From the NCBI RefSeq assembly GCF_011068285.1, contig NZ_CP049616.1, forward strand, positions 3,554,001-3,618,000: DNA of 64,000 bases, read 5' to 3'. The translations under genes and the position numbers were made by a program. Shown piece after piece: positions 8,029 to 15,927 of this stretch (the stretch's first letter is position 1; each line of letters starts with the position of its first letter). Origin of the DNA: Flagellimonas oceani. GTDB lineage: Bacteria > Bacteroidota > Bacteroidia > Flavobacteriales > Flavobacteriaceae. Below the pieces are notes generated by a model. The model did not search any database, was not told where the DNA came from, and saw only the letters and a list, made by a program, of their open reading frames with translations.

Positions 8029-9030
8029 ATGAAAGACAAACTTACGTTTGGAGTTTTTGGTGGAGGAAGTTGGGGAACGGCCATTGTAAAGATGTTGACC
8101 GAAAATTTAGATGAGGTCAATTGGTATATGCGGAGCGATTCTGCCATTCGTCACATTAAAAAAGAATGGCACAATCCCAACTATTTGAGTTCCGTGGAGT
8201 TTGATGTGGACCAACTGAAAATGAGCTTTGACATCAATGAGGTTGTGGAAGCATCCGACGTGCTCATTTTTGCCATCCCTTCTGCTTTTTTGGATAGGGA
8301 ACTTAAGCAGTTGACGGCTTCACTCAAGGATAAAATCATTTTTTCGGCCATTAAGGGGATTGTTCCGGAAAGCGGACGGATCGTCGGGGAACATTTTAAT
8401 GAGAAATACGACATCCCTTTTGAGAACATAGGTGTGATCACGGGACCTTGCCATGCGGAAGAGGTGGCCTTGGAACGCCTATCATATCTAACCATTGCCT
8501 GTGCGGATGCCGACAAGGCGAAAATGGTGGCGAAACACCTAAAGAGCGATTATATCCGTACCAAAATATCGGATGACATCATCGGGACCGAATACGCGGC
8601 CATGTTGAAGAACATTTATGCCATTGCCGCAGGTATTGCGCATGGACTCGGCTACGGGGATAACTTCCAAAGTGTGCTGATGAGCAACGCCATCCGGGAA
8701 ATGAAACGGTTTATTGATCGTGTGTACAAAATGAAGCGCAACATCAATGCTTCTGCCTATTTGGGCGATTTGTTGGTAACGGGCTATTCCGTTTTTAGCA
8801 GAAACCGTATGTTCGGGAATATGATCGGAAAGGGCTACACCGTAAAAAGCGCTATGATGGAAATGAACATGGTGGCCGAAGGCTATTATGCGACCCAAAG
8901 TGCCCATAATCTTATGGAGAAGCTGCAAAAAAAGTCCAAAACACCCATTATCAATGCGGTGTACCAAGTGCTCTATAAAAACAAAGACCCGAAAAAGATT
9001 TTTGAGAAACTGACGGAGAAGTTGGATTGA
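8029..9030 (+). CDS. gpsA: NAD(P)-dependent glycerol-3-phosphate dehydrogenase
   Basis: Makes sn-glycerol 3-phosphate from dihydroxyacetone phosphate for phospholipid synthesis in the cytoplasm. The 333-residue protein is full length. It has the Rossmann dinucleotide loop GVFGGGSWGTA at residues 8-18, the substrate-site lysine regions (FSAIKGIVPE and AAMLKNIYAIAAGIAHGLG) and the C-terminal EGYYATQSAH segment. It is divergent from the unknown lipoprotein and convergent with the barrel gene at 9039, so it is likely transcribed alone. The opposing enzyme, glpD, lies 2.2 kb further on. Confidence 0.95.
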   Translation: MKDKLTFGVFGGGSWGTAIVKMLTENLDEVNWYMRSDSAIRHIKKEWHNPNYLSSVEFDVDQLKMSFDINEVVEASDVLIFAIPSAFLDRELKQLTASLKDKIIFSAIKGIVPESGRIVGEHFNEKYDIPFENIGVITGPCHAEEVALERLSYLTIACADADKAKMVAKHLKSDYIRTKISDDIIGTEYAAMLKNIYAIAAGIAHGLGYGDNFQSVLMSNAIREMKRFIDRVYKMKRNINASAYLGDLLVTGYSVFSRNRMFGNMIGKGYTVKSAMMEMNMVAEGYYATQSAHNLMEKLQKKSKTPIINAVYQVLYKNKDPKKIFEKLTEKLD

Positions 9031-9038
9031 TTTCGCAT

Positions 9039-9680
9039 TCAGAGCTTTAAAAGATTGAAACTGTAGCTTATAAATGGTAGGATAAAAGTCGTTTTCTCAT
9101 CAAAATACTTAGTATTTCGCGATATGTATATACCCAACATTATTTTAGACCTGCCTTTTCCATAACCAACGAAAATTTTGTTTGCGCTGAAATTATAATT
9201 GTCCAAAGAGGAATTTGAACCTACAATCTCTCCTTCTTCATTTAAAATTGATTCTGTTCTTACATACTCACTATTTCGGTTGAGCAAGCTAAGGCCGGCA
9301 CCGACCAATAATTCGCCTTTTTGGAATACTTGAAAGTGATAGTTCAAGTTAAAATGATAGCCGAACATCAGCCCACGCTCTGTTTCTGAAGCTGTATTAT
9401 CGATACGAGTTGTTATAAGGTCATAACGAAAAGAGGTTTTGAATCCTGCACTAAAATTTTGAGTAAAATAATAATCGAACCCTAAATTAAGTGCAGGGCC
9501 GGAATTTTGTAAATCGGGATTAATAAAGTTTTTGGCCTGGGCCTGATCTCCTGATTTGTAAATGGGGGTAATTCTATATTCAGCACCAAGGTTTAAAAAG
9601 AAATTTTTCGCTCTTGAGTTATCTTGGGCTGCAAGATATAGTGGCAGTAAAAATAGGAATAAAAGTATGTGCATTTTCAT
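9039..9680 (-). CDS. predicted outer-membrane beta-barrel protein, unknown
   Basis: A 213-residue protein with a signal peptide (ending YLAAQ) followed by alternating amphipathic strands (NLGFDYYFTQNFSAGFKTSF, GLMFGYHFNLNYHFQ) and a C-terminus of aromatic/hydrophobic strands, as in small OmpW/OmpA-like barrels. Not assigned to a named family. It starts 16 bases after the lipoprotein gene at 9697 and is probably the second gene of a two-gene operon. Base composition here is visibly more AT-rich than in the flanking metabolic genes. Confidence 0.65.
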   Translation of the reverse strand: MKMHILLFLFLLPLYLAAQDNSRAKNFFLNLGAEYRITPIYKSGDQAQAKNFINPDLQNSGPALNLGFDYYFTQNFSAGFKTSFRYDLITTRIDNTASETERGLMFGYHFNLNYHFQVFQKGELLVGAGLSLLNRNSEYVRTESILNEEGEIVGSNSSLDNYNFSANKIFVGYGKGRSKIMLGIYISRNTKYFDEKTTFILPFISYSFNLLKL

Positions 9681-9696
9681 TTTAAAAATGATTTAT

Positions 9697-10962
9697 CTAA
9701 TAGGAAGGACTAAAATGATATTCTATAACAGAATTTTTAATAACATTCCCAAAACCATTTAAAACGAAAAAATTGTCATATTCAAAAATATTACTGGCCT
9801 GTACCTTTGCTGAAATGTATTTTTGATTGTAGGATCTATAACTAATCACAGCACTAGTTCCATCCGGACGATTAAAATAAACGGATTTCAACGGTGCAGG
9901 AAACCCGTCATATTCATAAATTATATATGATATGAATGTACTTGAGGATTCACTTTTATTCATAATATGTTTATTAATGGTCTTAAAAACCCCATTATTT
10001 ACATCACTATTAGAAAATTTACCTAATTTATATTCAGGGTTATTTCGAATTTGAGCCCCATCTATTGTCACCCTATCCCCCCAGTAATATCCCAGGGGAT
10101 AAAAAAAATACACATTATCAGACATGGCATACCCATAAATATGCACATCTGCTTTTTCCAACCATGATTCCTTTTTATCCTTAATCTTTATTTTTTCAAT
10201 TTGCAAATCTTTGGGTATATGACTTCCACTACCAGAAGATCCACCGCCTGAAGAACTCCCTTCTCCCCCTTCAAACCCTTCTTCAGCGATAGGGTCTGGC
10301 AACATATATTCTTGATCTTCTGGAGATATTCCGAGCACATAAACATCATTTTCTAAAGCTTCTGGTTTAGGGTTAGGGCCAAAAACATCCTCTTCCAACA
10401 ACTTCCGATATTTTAATTCCAACTGTCCAGCAGCATCCAGTTTGTATCCCTGCACGATTTCTTTCTCTTTATCTGGGTCGTAACTATTAATCAGAAAGAA
10501 AGGTTTGCTTTCCCTTCCTTCTTTAATTTTATACACATATGGATGCCATGATTCTCCATCCAAATCGATAAAAGCGTTTAAGGAAAATTGAATGCTATCA
10601 TTTATTTCTCTTTTCCCTTTACCCTTTAATGTTTTACCCAGTAAATCCTTAAAATATGAAGCTCCCATATGACCCTTTTTGCTCGACTTAGTAATTTCCT
10701 GTTCATCAAAATCTGGGTTGGATTGAAGTACTTCTTCCATTAAAAAAGTAAGGTGATAATTCTTATAGGCTAATTTTTCCTTTAACTCCGCCTTTTCAAT
10801 ACCCACTTTATCAAAGAGCAAAGAAGTAAGTTGACTTTCCTCAAAAGACATGTTTTGTTCTTCTTCATTTTCACATGAACTCAATAGTATTGCCAAAGCT
10901 AAAATTACAGTTGGAAAAAAGGCATTTCGATGTACTAAGGGGTTTATTTTATAGAATTGCAT
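9697..10962 (-). CDS. large lipoprotein of unknown function with Gly/Ser linker
   Basis: A 421-residue lipoprotein with a basic N-terminus and lipobox LLSSC (Cys30). The N-terminal unit (residues of about 35-225) is charged and helical. A Gly/Ser-rich linker (about 230-250, ending GSSGSGSHIP) separates it from a C-terminal beta-rich unit with many Tyr and Phe. The two-domain layout suggests a surface-tethered module, but I recognise no family. It sits directly upstream of the barrel gene, and a phased repeat array lies about 80-130 bases upstream of its start. Confidence 0.6.
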   Translation of the reverse strand: MQFYKINPLVHRNAFFPTVILALAILLSSCENEEEQNMSFEESQLTSLLFDKVGIEKAELKEKLAYKNYHLTFLMEEVLQSNPDFDEQEITKSSKKGHMGASYFKDLLGKTLKGKGKREINDSIQFSLNAFIDLDGESWHPYVYKIKEGRESKPFFLINSYDPDKEKEIVQGYKLDAAGQLELKYRKLLEEDVFGPNPKPEALENDVYVLGISPEDQEYMLPDPIAEEGFEGGEGSSSGGGSSGSGSHIPKDLQIEKIKIKDKKESWLEKADVHIYGYAMSDNVYFFYPLGYYWGDRVTIDGAQIRNNPEYKLGKFSNSDVNNGVFKTINKHIMNKSESSSTFISYIIYEYDGFPAPLKSVYFNRPDGTSAVISYRSYNQKYISAKVQASNIFEYDNFFVLNGFGNVIKNSVIEYHFSPSY

Positions 10963-11039
10963 TAAGTAGGTGTTTTTAAGTTAATAGAGTCAAGATTGGT
11001 GTCAAGCTATGTAAAAATTATCTTTCAAAGCCCTCTAAA

Positions 11040-11092
11040 TCAATGGATGCCCCTTTTGGGTTGACGTATGGTGGTTTTAAATTGACGGATGG
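11040..11092. repeat. 21-bp phased direct repeats, possible regulator site
   Basis: Two 11-base repeats, TTGACGTATGG (11061-11071) and TTGACGGATGG (11082-11092), are spaced exactly 21 bases. A degenerate third copy (TCAATGGATGC, 7 of 11 matching the second) starts at 11040 in the same phase. Both 10-base spacers hold TTTT at the same position. The array lies between the end of glpD and the start of the lipoprotein gene at 10962 (minus strand), about 78-130 bases upstream of that start. Two-turn spacing suits a dimer binding one DNA face; LytTR-type regulators bind in this way, but the protein is not identified. The rest of the 10963-11209 gap shows nothing I can name. Confidence 0.5.
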
Positions 11093-11209
11093 GTAATTCT
11101 GAGATTTTTTCAAAAGAAAAATCGTGTCGAGAACTGGAAATCGACAAAATCCCACGGATTTACCTCGAATTATCAGGACTTGAAAAGAAAAGAATATAAA
11201 TAGGTTGGA

Positions 11210-12877
11210 TTAATCCCTTTCCAAAGAAAAATCGGAATGTTCCTTTAATTGCGTATCCAATTCCTGGGAAAAGGCTTCCATTTCTTCTTTGGAGTAGTTG
11301 TACGCCTTCTGGAACTCCTCGAAAACTGGGGCTTTGTATTTTCGGACACTATGAATGTCGAAATAAAGTCGGCCCGTTCTTCGAATAAAAAAGTCCAATG
11401 GGTTCAACGCCATTTCGTGGGCTATGGTAAATTGAGCCTCGGCCCTTATCATTCTTTCTTTGGGTTTGTCGCCTTTTATTTTCGCATACAGTTCTAAAAT
11501 AGATTCCGTTTGCTTGCCGTAGGTGGTCACCAAATACCACGCATCATACTTGCTAAATTCATCTGTTTGCAGCTGTTCTTGAAGGTCGGAAATATATTTT
11601 TTGACGTGCTTGAACTTTTTAAAGTCGTTTCCACAAAGTGGAATCTTGTCCGTGGTGCAATGTCCCAGTTTGGCATTGTGGTCTTCCTCCATTTTTTTGG
11701 CGATTCGGTTCACAGTTCGCTCCGCCATTTTTCGGTATCCCGTCAGCTTTCCGCCCGCAATGCTTACCAAACCGGTATCGGAAGTAAAAATTTCATCCTT
11801 TCGGGATAGTTCGGAGGCAGATTTGCCTTCTTCATGAATCAAAGGTCGCAGTCCGGCCCAAGAGGAAATGATATCGTCCAGCTCCAATTCAATGTCAGGA
11901 AACATATTGTTGACCGCCGATATCAGATAAATGGCATCGGCCAATTCCGTGGTCACATGGTCCTTATCGGAATTGTAATTGGTATCGGTGGTGCCAATAT
12001 AGGTGACCTTTCCACGTGGAATGGCAAACATCATCCTGCCATCGGGAATGTCAAAATAAACGGATTGCTTCACGGGCAATTTTTCCTTTGGAAACACCAA
12101 ATGTACCCCCTTGGTCAAATGCAATTGCTTGCCTTTTTTGGATTGATTGACACTCCTGAGTTCATCCACCCAAGGCCCAGCGGCATTAATCACATATTTT
12201 GATGACACACTGTATTCATCTCCAAACACCTCGTCCGAAAACTTGACCCCTGCTACTTTTTCATCCTCATAAACAAAATCCGTTACCTTGGTGTAATTGA
12301 ATATCTGAGTTCCAAACTGAAGACTGGTCTTTATGTTTTCCAAGGTCAATCGGGCATCATCGGTTCGGTATTCGGCATAATAACCAGCTCCGTTGAGTAT
12401 CTTTTTGGGCAAAAGGGGCTCTAACTTCAAAGCTTCCTTTTTCTCCAGCATCTGTCGTTTATCTTCCCCTGAAACTTGTGCCAAAATATCGTAGACCTTC
12501 AAGCCTATAGATGTCAGCCATTTTCCATAGGAACCTCCCTCAATAAGTGGAAGCAACATTTTTTCGGGAAGTACTAAATGCGGAGCCAATTTATGTACGA
12601 TGGCTCTTTCCGAACCCACTTCCTTCACCAACCAAAAATCGAACTGTTTTAGGTAGCGTAGCCCTCCGTGTATCAGCTTGGTGGATTTACTGCTGGTGCC
12701 GGAAGCAAAATCGCCCTTTTCGAGCAACAACACCTTCATTCCGCGAGAAGATGCATCCAAGGCAATGCCCGCCCCGGTGATTCCTCCGCCAATCACTACA
12801 AGATCATAAGTAGTATCGGCCGCTGTTTGCAGTTTGTCCTTTCTATCTATGTTGGAAAAAGCAATGTTCTCGCCCAT
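11210..12877 (-). CDS. glpD: FAD-dependent glycerol-3-phosphate dehydrogenase
   Basis: Oxidises glycerol 3-phosphate to dihydroxyacetone phosphate at the inner face of the membrane and passes electrons to quinone. 555 residues, full length. The FAD loop GGGITGAGIALDASSRG is near residue 31, followed by the family motif KSTKLIHGGLRYL, the AGPWVDEL segment, and the C-terminal GlpD cap domain. It is the last gene of a tight three-gene minus-strand group (unknown protein, ABM protein, glpD; gaps 0 and 4 bases). No glycerol kinase or glycerol facilitator is nearby. Confidence 0.95.
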   Translation of the reverse strand: MGENIAFSNIDRKDKLQTAADTTYDLVVIGGGITGAGIALDASSRGMKVLLLEKGDFASGTSSKSTKLIHGGLRYLKQFDFWLVKEVGSERAIVHKLAPHLVLPEKMLLPLIEGGSYGKWLTSIGLKVYDILAQVSGEDKRQMLEKKEALKLEPLLPKKILNGAGYYAEYRTDDARLTLENIKTSLQFGTQIFNYTKVTDFVYEDEKVAGVKFSDEVFGDEYSVSSKYVINAAGPWVDELRSVNQSKKGKQLHLTKGVHLVFPKEKLPVKQSVYFDIPDGRMMFAIPRGKVTYIGTTDTNYNSDKDHVTTELADAIYLISAVNNMFPDIELELDDIISSWAGLRPLIHEEGKSASELSRKDEIFTSDTGLVSIAGGKLTGYRKMAERTVNRIAKKMEEDHNAKLGHCTTDKIPLCGNDFKKFKHVKKYISDLQEQLQTDEFSKYDAWYLVTTYGKQTESILELYAKIKGDKPKERMIRAEAQFTIAHEMALNPLDFFIRRTGRLYFDIHSVRKYKAPVFEEFQKAYNYSKEEMEAFSQELDTQLKEHSDFSLERD

Positions 12878-12881
12878 GTTT

Positions 12882-13190
12882 CTATGTGTTGAATTCGTAT
12901 TCGCGTTCTACTTTGCAAATCCTGACCTTGTACCAGGAATACCATGTTTTAATTCCATTTTTCTGCGCCTGTCGATGGTCCATATTGGCTTTCCAATCGG
13001 CAATGGCCTCCAAACTCTCCCAATAACTGACCGTAATGCCCAATCCGTCCCTGGCACTTTCCATACCTATAAAGCCGGGTTGTTTTTGGGCCAAGGTTTC
13101 CATTTCCTCCGCCATTTTAGCATAGCCAAGGTCCCCTTCAGTCCTAAGGCTGGTAAAAATCACTGCGTAGTATGGTTTTTTAAGTTCCAT
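12882..13190 (-). CDS. antibiotic biosynthesis monooxygenase (ABM) fold protein
   Basis: A 102-residue single-domain protein of the dimeric alpha/beta ABM ferredoxin-like fold: YYAVIFTSLRTEGD opening, the EMETLAQKQPGFIGMES helix-strand and the VSYWESLEAIADWKANMDH core. Family members range from heme or quinone monooxygenases to uncharacterised proteins, so no reaction can be given. It starts immediately after the stop of the gene upstream (13191) and lies four bases before glpD, implying co-transcription. A link to quinone or redox chemistry is only a suggestion from that context. Confidence 0.8.
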   Translation of the reverse strand: MELKKPYYAVIFTSLRTEGDLGYAKMAEEMETLAQKQPGFIGMESARDGLGITVSYWESLEAIADWKANMDHRQAQKNGIKTWYSWYKVRICKVEREYEFNT

Positions 13191-13547
13191 TTAGGTGATG
13201 TATTCTTTTTCCATAAAGTAATTGACCAAGGCCTCCTTCATTAAAACGGATTGTTCACCGGCTTTTAATGGCGGCAATTGTTCCTTGATGGTATAGTGCG
13301 GCCATCCGTCTTCATCGAAAAAATCAAAATCATAATAGCCATAAGGTTCCAATAACCGGCAGATGGCGATATGCATCAGGTTGACTTTCTCGTCCTTTTT
13401 AAATTTACGATGAAAATCGCCCAATTCCTGAACTCCGACCAAATAGACGATTCCGTCCAATTCCAACGGGTCGCCATCGGAAAATTGTGCTGACAGTTTC
13501 TTCACCAAAAACTCCCACCGCTCTTTTAATTGTTCGTCTCTTGACAT
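13191..13547 (-). CDS. conserved hypothetical protein
   Basis: A 118-residue soluble protein with no signal peptide or membrane segment. It has a mixed alpha/beta pattern and acidic patches (YYDFDFFDEDGWPHY). I do not recognise the family. The chosen ATG starts MSRDEQLKER; an in-frame codon at 13568 would add seven residues. It is the first gene of the group leading to the ABM protein and glpD and is divergent from the CvpA gene across 60 bases. Confidence 0.7.
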   Translation of the reverse strand: MSRDEQLKERWEFLVKKLSAQFSDGDPLELDGIVYLVGVQELGDFHRKFKKDEKVNLMHIAICRLLEPYGYYDFDFFDEDGWPHYTIKEQLPPLKAGEQSVLMKEALVNYFMEKEYIT

Positions 13548-13560
13548 GTGATTTGATATG

Positions 13561-13594
13561 AGTACCAAAGGTACAAATCAATATTCTATATTTG
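13561..13594. promoter_or_regulatory. divergent promoter elements, cvpA-like gene and minus-strand group
   Basis: The 60-base gap between two divergent starts holds TATATTTG on the plus strand (13587-13594, 13 bases before the CvpA ATG) and TACCTTTG on the minus strand (13566-13573, 18 bases before the minus-strand start). Both match TAnnTTTG. The minus element lies inside a palindrome, GTACC AAA GGTAC (13562-13574). No clear -33 TTG is seen for either direction, so transcription from here is a fair but untested inference. Confidence 0.45.
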
Positions 13595-13607
13595 TTAAAA
13601 CCTGCGT

Positions 13608-14138
13608 ATGAGCTTTTTGGATATAATCATCGGAATTCTTTTGGTCTGGGGCCTTTACAAAGGCTTGAGGAACGGTCTTTTTGTTGAGCTTGCTTCCCTG
13701 ATTGCTTTGATTGCAGGGATATATGGTGCCATCCATTTTTCGTACATCGCCGGCGATTACCTTGCCCAACGTTTTGATTGGAGCGACCAGTACCTAAAAA
13801 TCGCCGCATTCTTGATTACTTTTTTTGCCATAATCATTGTGGTGAACTTGGCCGGAAAATTCCTGACCAAAATTGCCGACTTTGCCATGCTCGGCCTTTT
13901 GAACAAAATTGCCGGTGGTATTTTTGGGGCATTAAAGGTTGCCGTGATTTTGGGTGCATTTCTCATTTTCTTCGAAAAACTTGCCTCTCCCATGGGGCTC
14001 ATCAACGAGGAAACCAAGGAAGAATCCGTTTTCTATGAGCCCATCAAAGAATTGGGAGACCTGGTCTTTTCTTACGTACTCGATAATGACGAAAGTGATC
14101 CATCAGAAGAAATAGAAGCAAGTGAGGAGATTATTTAA
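13608..14138 (+). CDS. CvpA family membrane protein
   Basis: A 176-residue inner-membrane protein with four predicted membrane helices: FLDIIIGILLVWGLYKGLRN, then LIALIAGIYGAIHFSY, IAAFLITFFAIIIVVNLAG and IFGALKVAVILGAFLIFF. The GxxxGLRNG motif after the first helix is typical of CvpA (colicin V production) proteins. Some relatives affect envelope stress tolerance and purF-linked operons, but no specific activity is established. The acidic C-terminal tail is cytoplasmic or disordered. It is transcribed alone. Confidence 0.85.
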   Translation: MSFLDIIIGILLVWGLYKGLRNGLFVELASLIALIAGIYGAIHFSYIAGDYLAQRFDWSDQYLKIAAFLITFFAIIIVVNLAGKFLTKIADFAMLGLLNKIAGGIFGALKVAVILGAFLIFFEKLASPMGLINEETKEESVFYEPIKELGDLVFSYVLDNDESDPSEEIEASEEII

Positions 14139-14323
14139 ACGGTTCATTTTTTCCGATAAAAGGACCTTTCTTCCATCCTAAATAAATGTCGGTCCACAGT
14201 TAACTGTATTTCAACGTGATAATCTATCCTAACATGGAAATTTCATGGAAAAAGACAGTGCCTCTATTAGTTTAGCAACAGAGAACATTAGGGAATTGAA
14301 CACTCCCGGAAAACACCCCGAAA

Positions 14324-14836
14324 ATGAAAAAAGTATATGGCATTGCATTAGTCATAACACTTGCTGTTGCGTTAAGTTACTGTAGCACACCATCTATACA
14401 GCAAGAGGAGCAAGACTATACCGAGGCAACCCTTGGCAACGAAAAAGTCACCGTAGATCCCGTTAAAATGGAGGAAGACCTATTAAACTTGGTCAACCAT
14501 CACCGTGAATCCATTGGGCTGACCATCTTGGACAAAAACGCTCCGGCCTATAAATATGCCGAAGAGCACAACGACTACATGATTTCCAAAAACACACTTA
14601 GCCATGATAATTTTCAGTCTCGGGCTGAAAAGATTGCCGAGGAAACCAATGCGATCAGCGTATCTGAAAACGTTGCCAGATATTATGTTTCGGCAGAAAA
14701 AACTTTGGAAGGGTGGCTCAACAGTTCATCCCATAAAGAAGCCATGGAAGGCGACTTTTCGCATACCACCTTGAGCGTTCAATTGGATAAGCAAGGTAGA
14801 CCATACTATACCCAGATATTCATTAAGGTAAAATAA
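14324..14836 (+). CDS. CAP/SCP-domain lipoprotein
   Basis: A 170-residue lipoprotein (lipobox ALSYC, Cys20) with one CAP (SCP/PR1) domain. The family order is visible: the helix LLNLVNHHRESIGL, 'AEEHNDYM' with the first His, SHDNFQSRAEKI, a 'ISENVARYY'-type segment, 'GWLNSSSHKEAMEGDFSHT' with the second His, and a closing 'YYTQIFIKV' strand. Bacterial CAP proteins are extracellular or periplasmic; most lack a defined activity. A TAGTTTAG element (14268-14275) may be its promoter. A terminator follows the gene. Confidence 0.85.
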   Translation: MKKVYGIALVITLAVALSYCSTPSIQQEEQDYTEATLGNEKVTVDPVKMEEDLLNLVNHHRESIGLTILDKNAPAYKYAEEHNDYMISKNTLSHDNFQSRAEKIAEETNAISVSENVARYYVSAEKTLEGWLNSSSHKEAMEGDFSHTTLSVQLDKQGRPYYTQIFIKVK

Positions 14837-14862
14837 CCCAACCTATATAACCAGCTACAACG

Positions 14863-14888
14863 GACCCGCCAACTGGTGGGTCTTTTTT
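14863..14888 (+). terminator. intrinsic terminator after the CAP lipoprotein gene
   Basis: Stem GACCCGCCA / TGGTGGGTC (14863-14882, one G-T pair) is followed by a run of six T. It lies 27 bases past the stop and 55 bases before the next ATG. Confidence 0.8.
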
Positions 14889-14943
14889 GTTAATCGCTAT
14901 GTTCGCAGCAAGGATTTTTTTACCTTTCGTAAAATCTTTGAAC

Positions 14944-15486
14944 ATGGCGATAAAGGAACCTTTTAACCTAAATAAGTGGATCGAGGAAAACCGGGACACC
15001 CTAAAACCACCCGTAGGCAATAAAAATCTTTACAAGGAGTCCGGTGATTATATTGTTATGATCGTAGCTGGCCCAAACGCCAGAAAGGATTACCACTATA
15101 ATGAAACGGAGGAGCTTTTCTATCAGCTAGAGGGAAACATTGAAGTCCACATCCAAGAACATGGCCAAAAGAAGACGATGAGGCTTGGACCCGGGGACAT
15201 GTACCTTCATCCTGCGAAGGTTCCCCATTCCCCTGTCCGACAAGAAGGTTCCCTAGGGTTGGTGATAGAGCGCAAAAGAGCTGATCTAGATGCCGAAGAT
15301 GGCCTGTTGTGGTTCTGCGATAACTGTAACCATAAGTTGTACGAAGTCTACTTTAAACTGAACGATATCGAGAAGGATTTCTTGGGCCATTTTAAACACT
15401 TTTACGGTTCGAAAGATTTACGTACGTGTGATAATTGCGGAACGGTTATGCCCGTTGATGAACGTTTTGTGGCCAAGGAAGAATGA
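14944..15486 (+). CDS. nbaC: 3-hydroxyanthranilate 3,4-dioxygenase
   Basis: Opens the ring of 3-hydroxyanthranilate in the kynurenine branch of tryptophan degradation, giving 2-amino-3-carboxymuconate semialdehyde. The 180-residue cupin carries the iron ligands His51, Glu57 and His95 and the substrate arginines Arg47 and Arg99. The second, rubredoxin-like iron site of bacterial enzymes is also complete (Cys125, Cys128, Cys162, Cys165). The start was set at the ATG giving MAIKEPFNLNKW; the longer frame begins in the preceding terminator region. Its stop overlaps the next start (ATGA). Confidence 0.95.
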   Translation: MAIKEPFNLNKWIEENRDTLKPPVGNKNLYKESGDYIVMIVAGPNARKDYHYNETEELFYQLEGNIEVHIQEHGQKKTMRLGPGDMYLHPAKVPHSPVRQEGSLGLVIERKRADLDAEDGLLWFCDNCNHKLYEVYFKLNDIEKDFLGHFKHFYGSKDLRTCDNCGTVMPVDERFVAKEE

Positions 15487-15857
15487 TACTCGTTTTAGCA
15501 AAGATCATTATCGGTATTGTGGCATTGCTTCACATTTATTTTTTGTGGTTGGAGATGTTTGCCTGGACCACAAAAGCAAAAAAAGTTTTCCGATCGTTGC
15601 CCGAACATTTGTTCGAGCCCACCAAAACATTGGCGGCCAACCAAGGTCTCTACAACGGTTTCTTGGCTGCTGGACTGATTTGGTCTCTCATCATTCCAGA
15701 TAAAACATGGCAAATCTATGTGGGATTGTTTTTTTTGGGCTGTGTTACCGTGGCCGGAATATATGGGGCGGCTACGGCATCAAAAAAAATATTCACGGTA
15801 CAGGCACTCCCTGCGCTGATTGGAATTCTCCTCTTCTTGATCCATCTATTCCTCTAA
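15483..15857 (+). CDS. DUF1304 family membrane protein
   Basis: A 124-residue protein with four predicted membrane helices and the family opening 'IIIGIVALLHIYFLWLEMF' followed by a W/T-rich loop and 'NQGLYNGFLAAGLIW', the DUF1304 signature. No biochemical function is known for this family. It overlaps the dioxygenase gene by four bases and is therefore probably co-translated; the ALDH7 gene follows after 70 bases. Confidence 0.85.
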   Translation: MILVLAKIIIGIVALLHIYFLWLEMFAWTTKAKKVFRSLPEHLFEPTKTLAANQGLYNGFLAAGLIWSLIIPDKTWQIYVGLFFLGCVTVAGIYGAATASKKIFTVQALPALIGILLFLIHLFL

Positions 15858-15927
15858 ACCGTTCATCCTCTAGGAGATTATTTGTATAATTGTAAAAATA
15901 TAACAATACACCCTTAAAAAGTTATAA

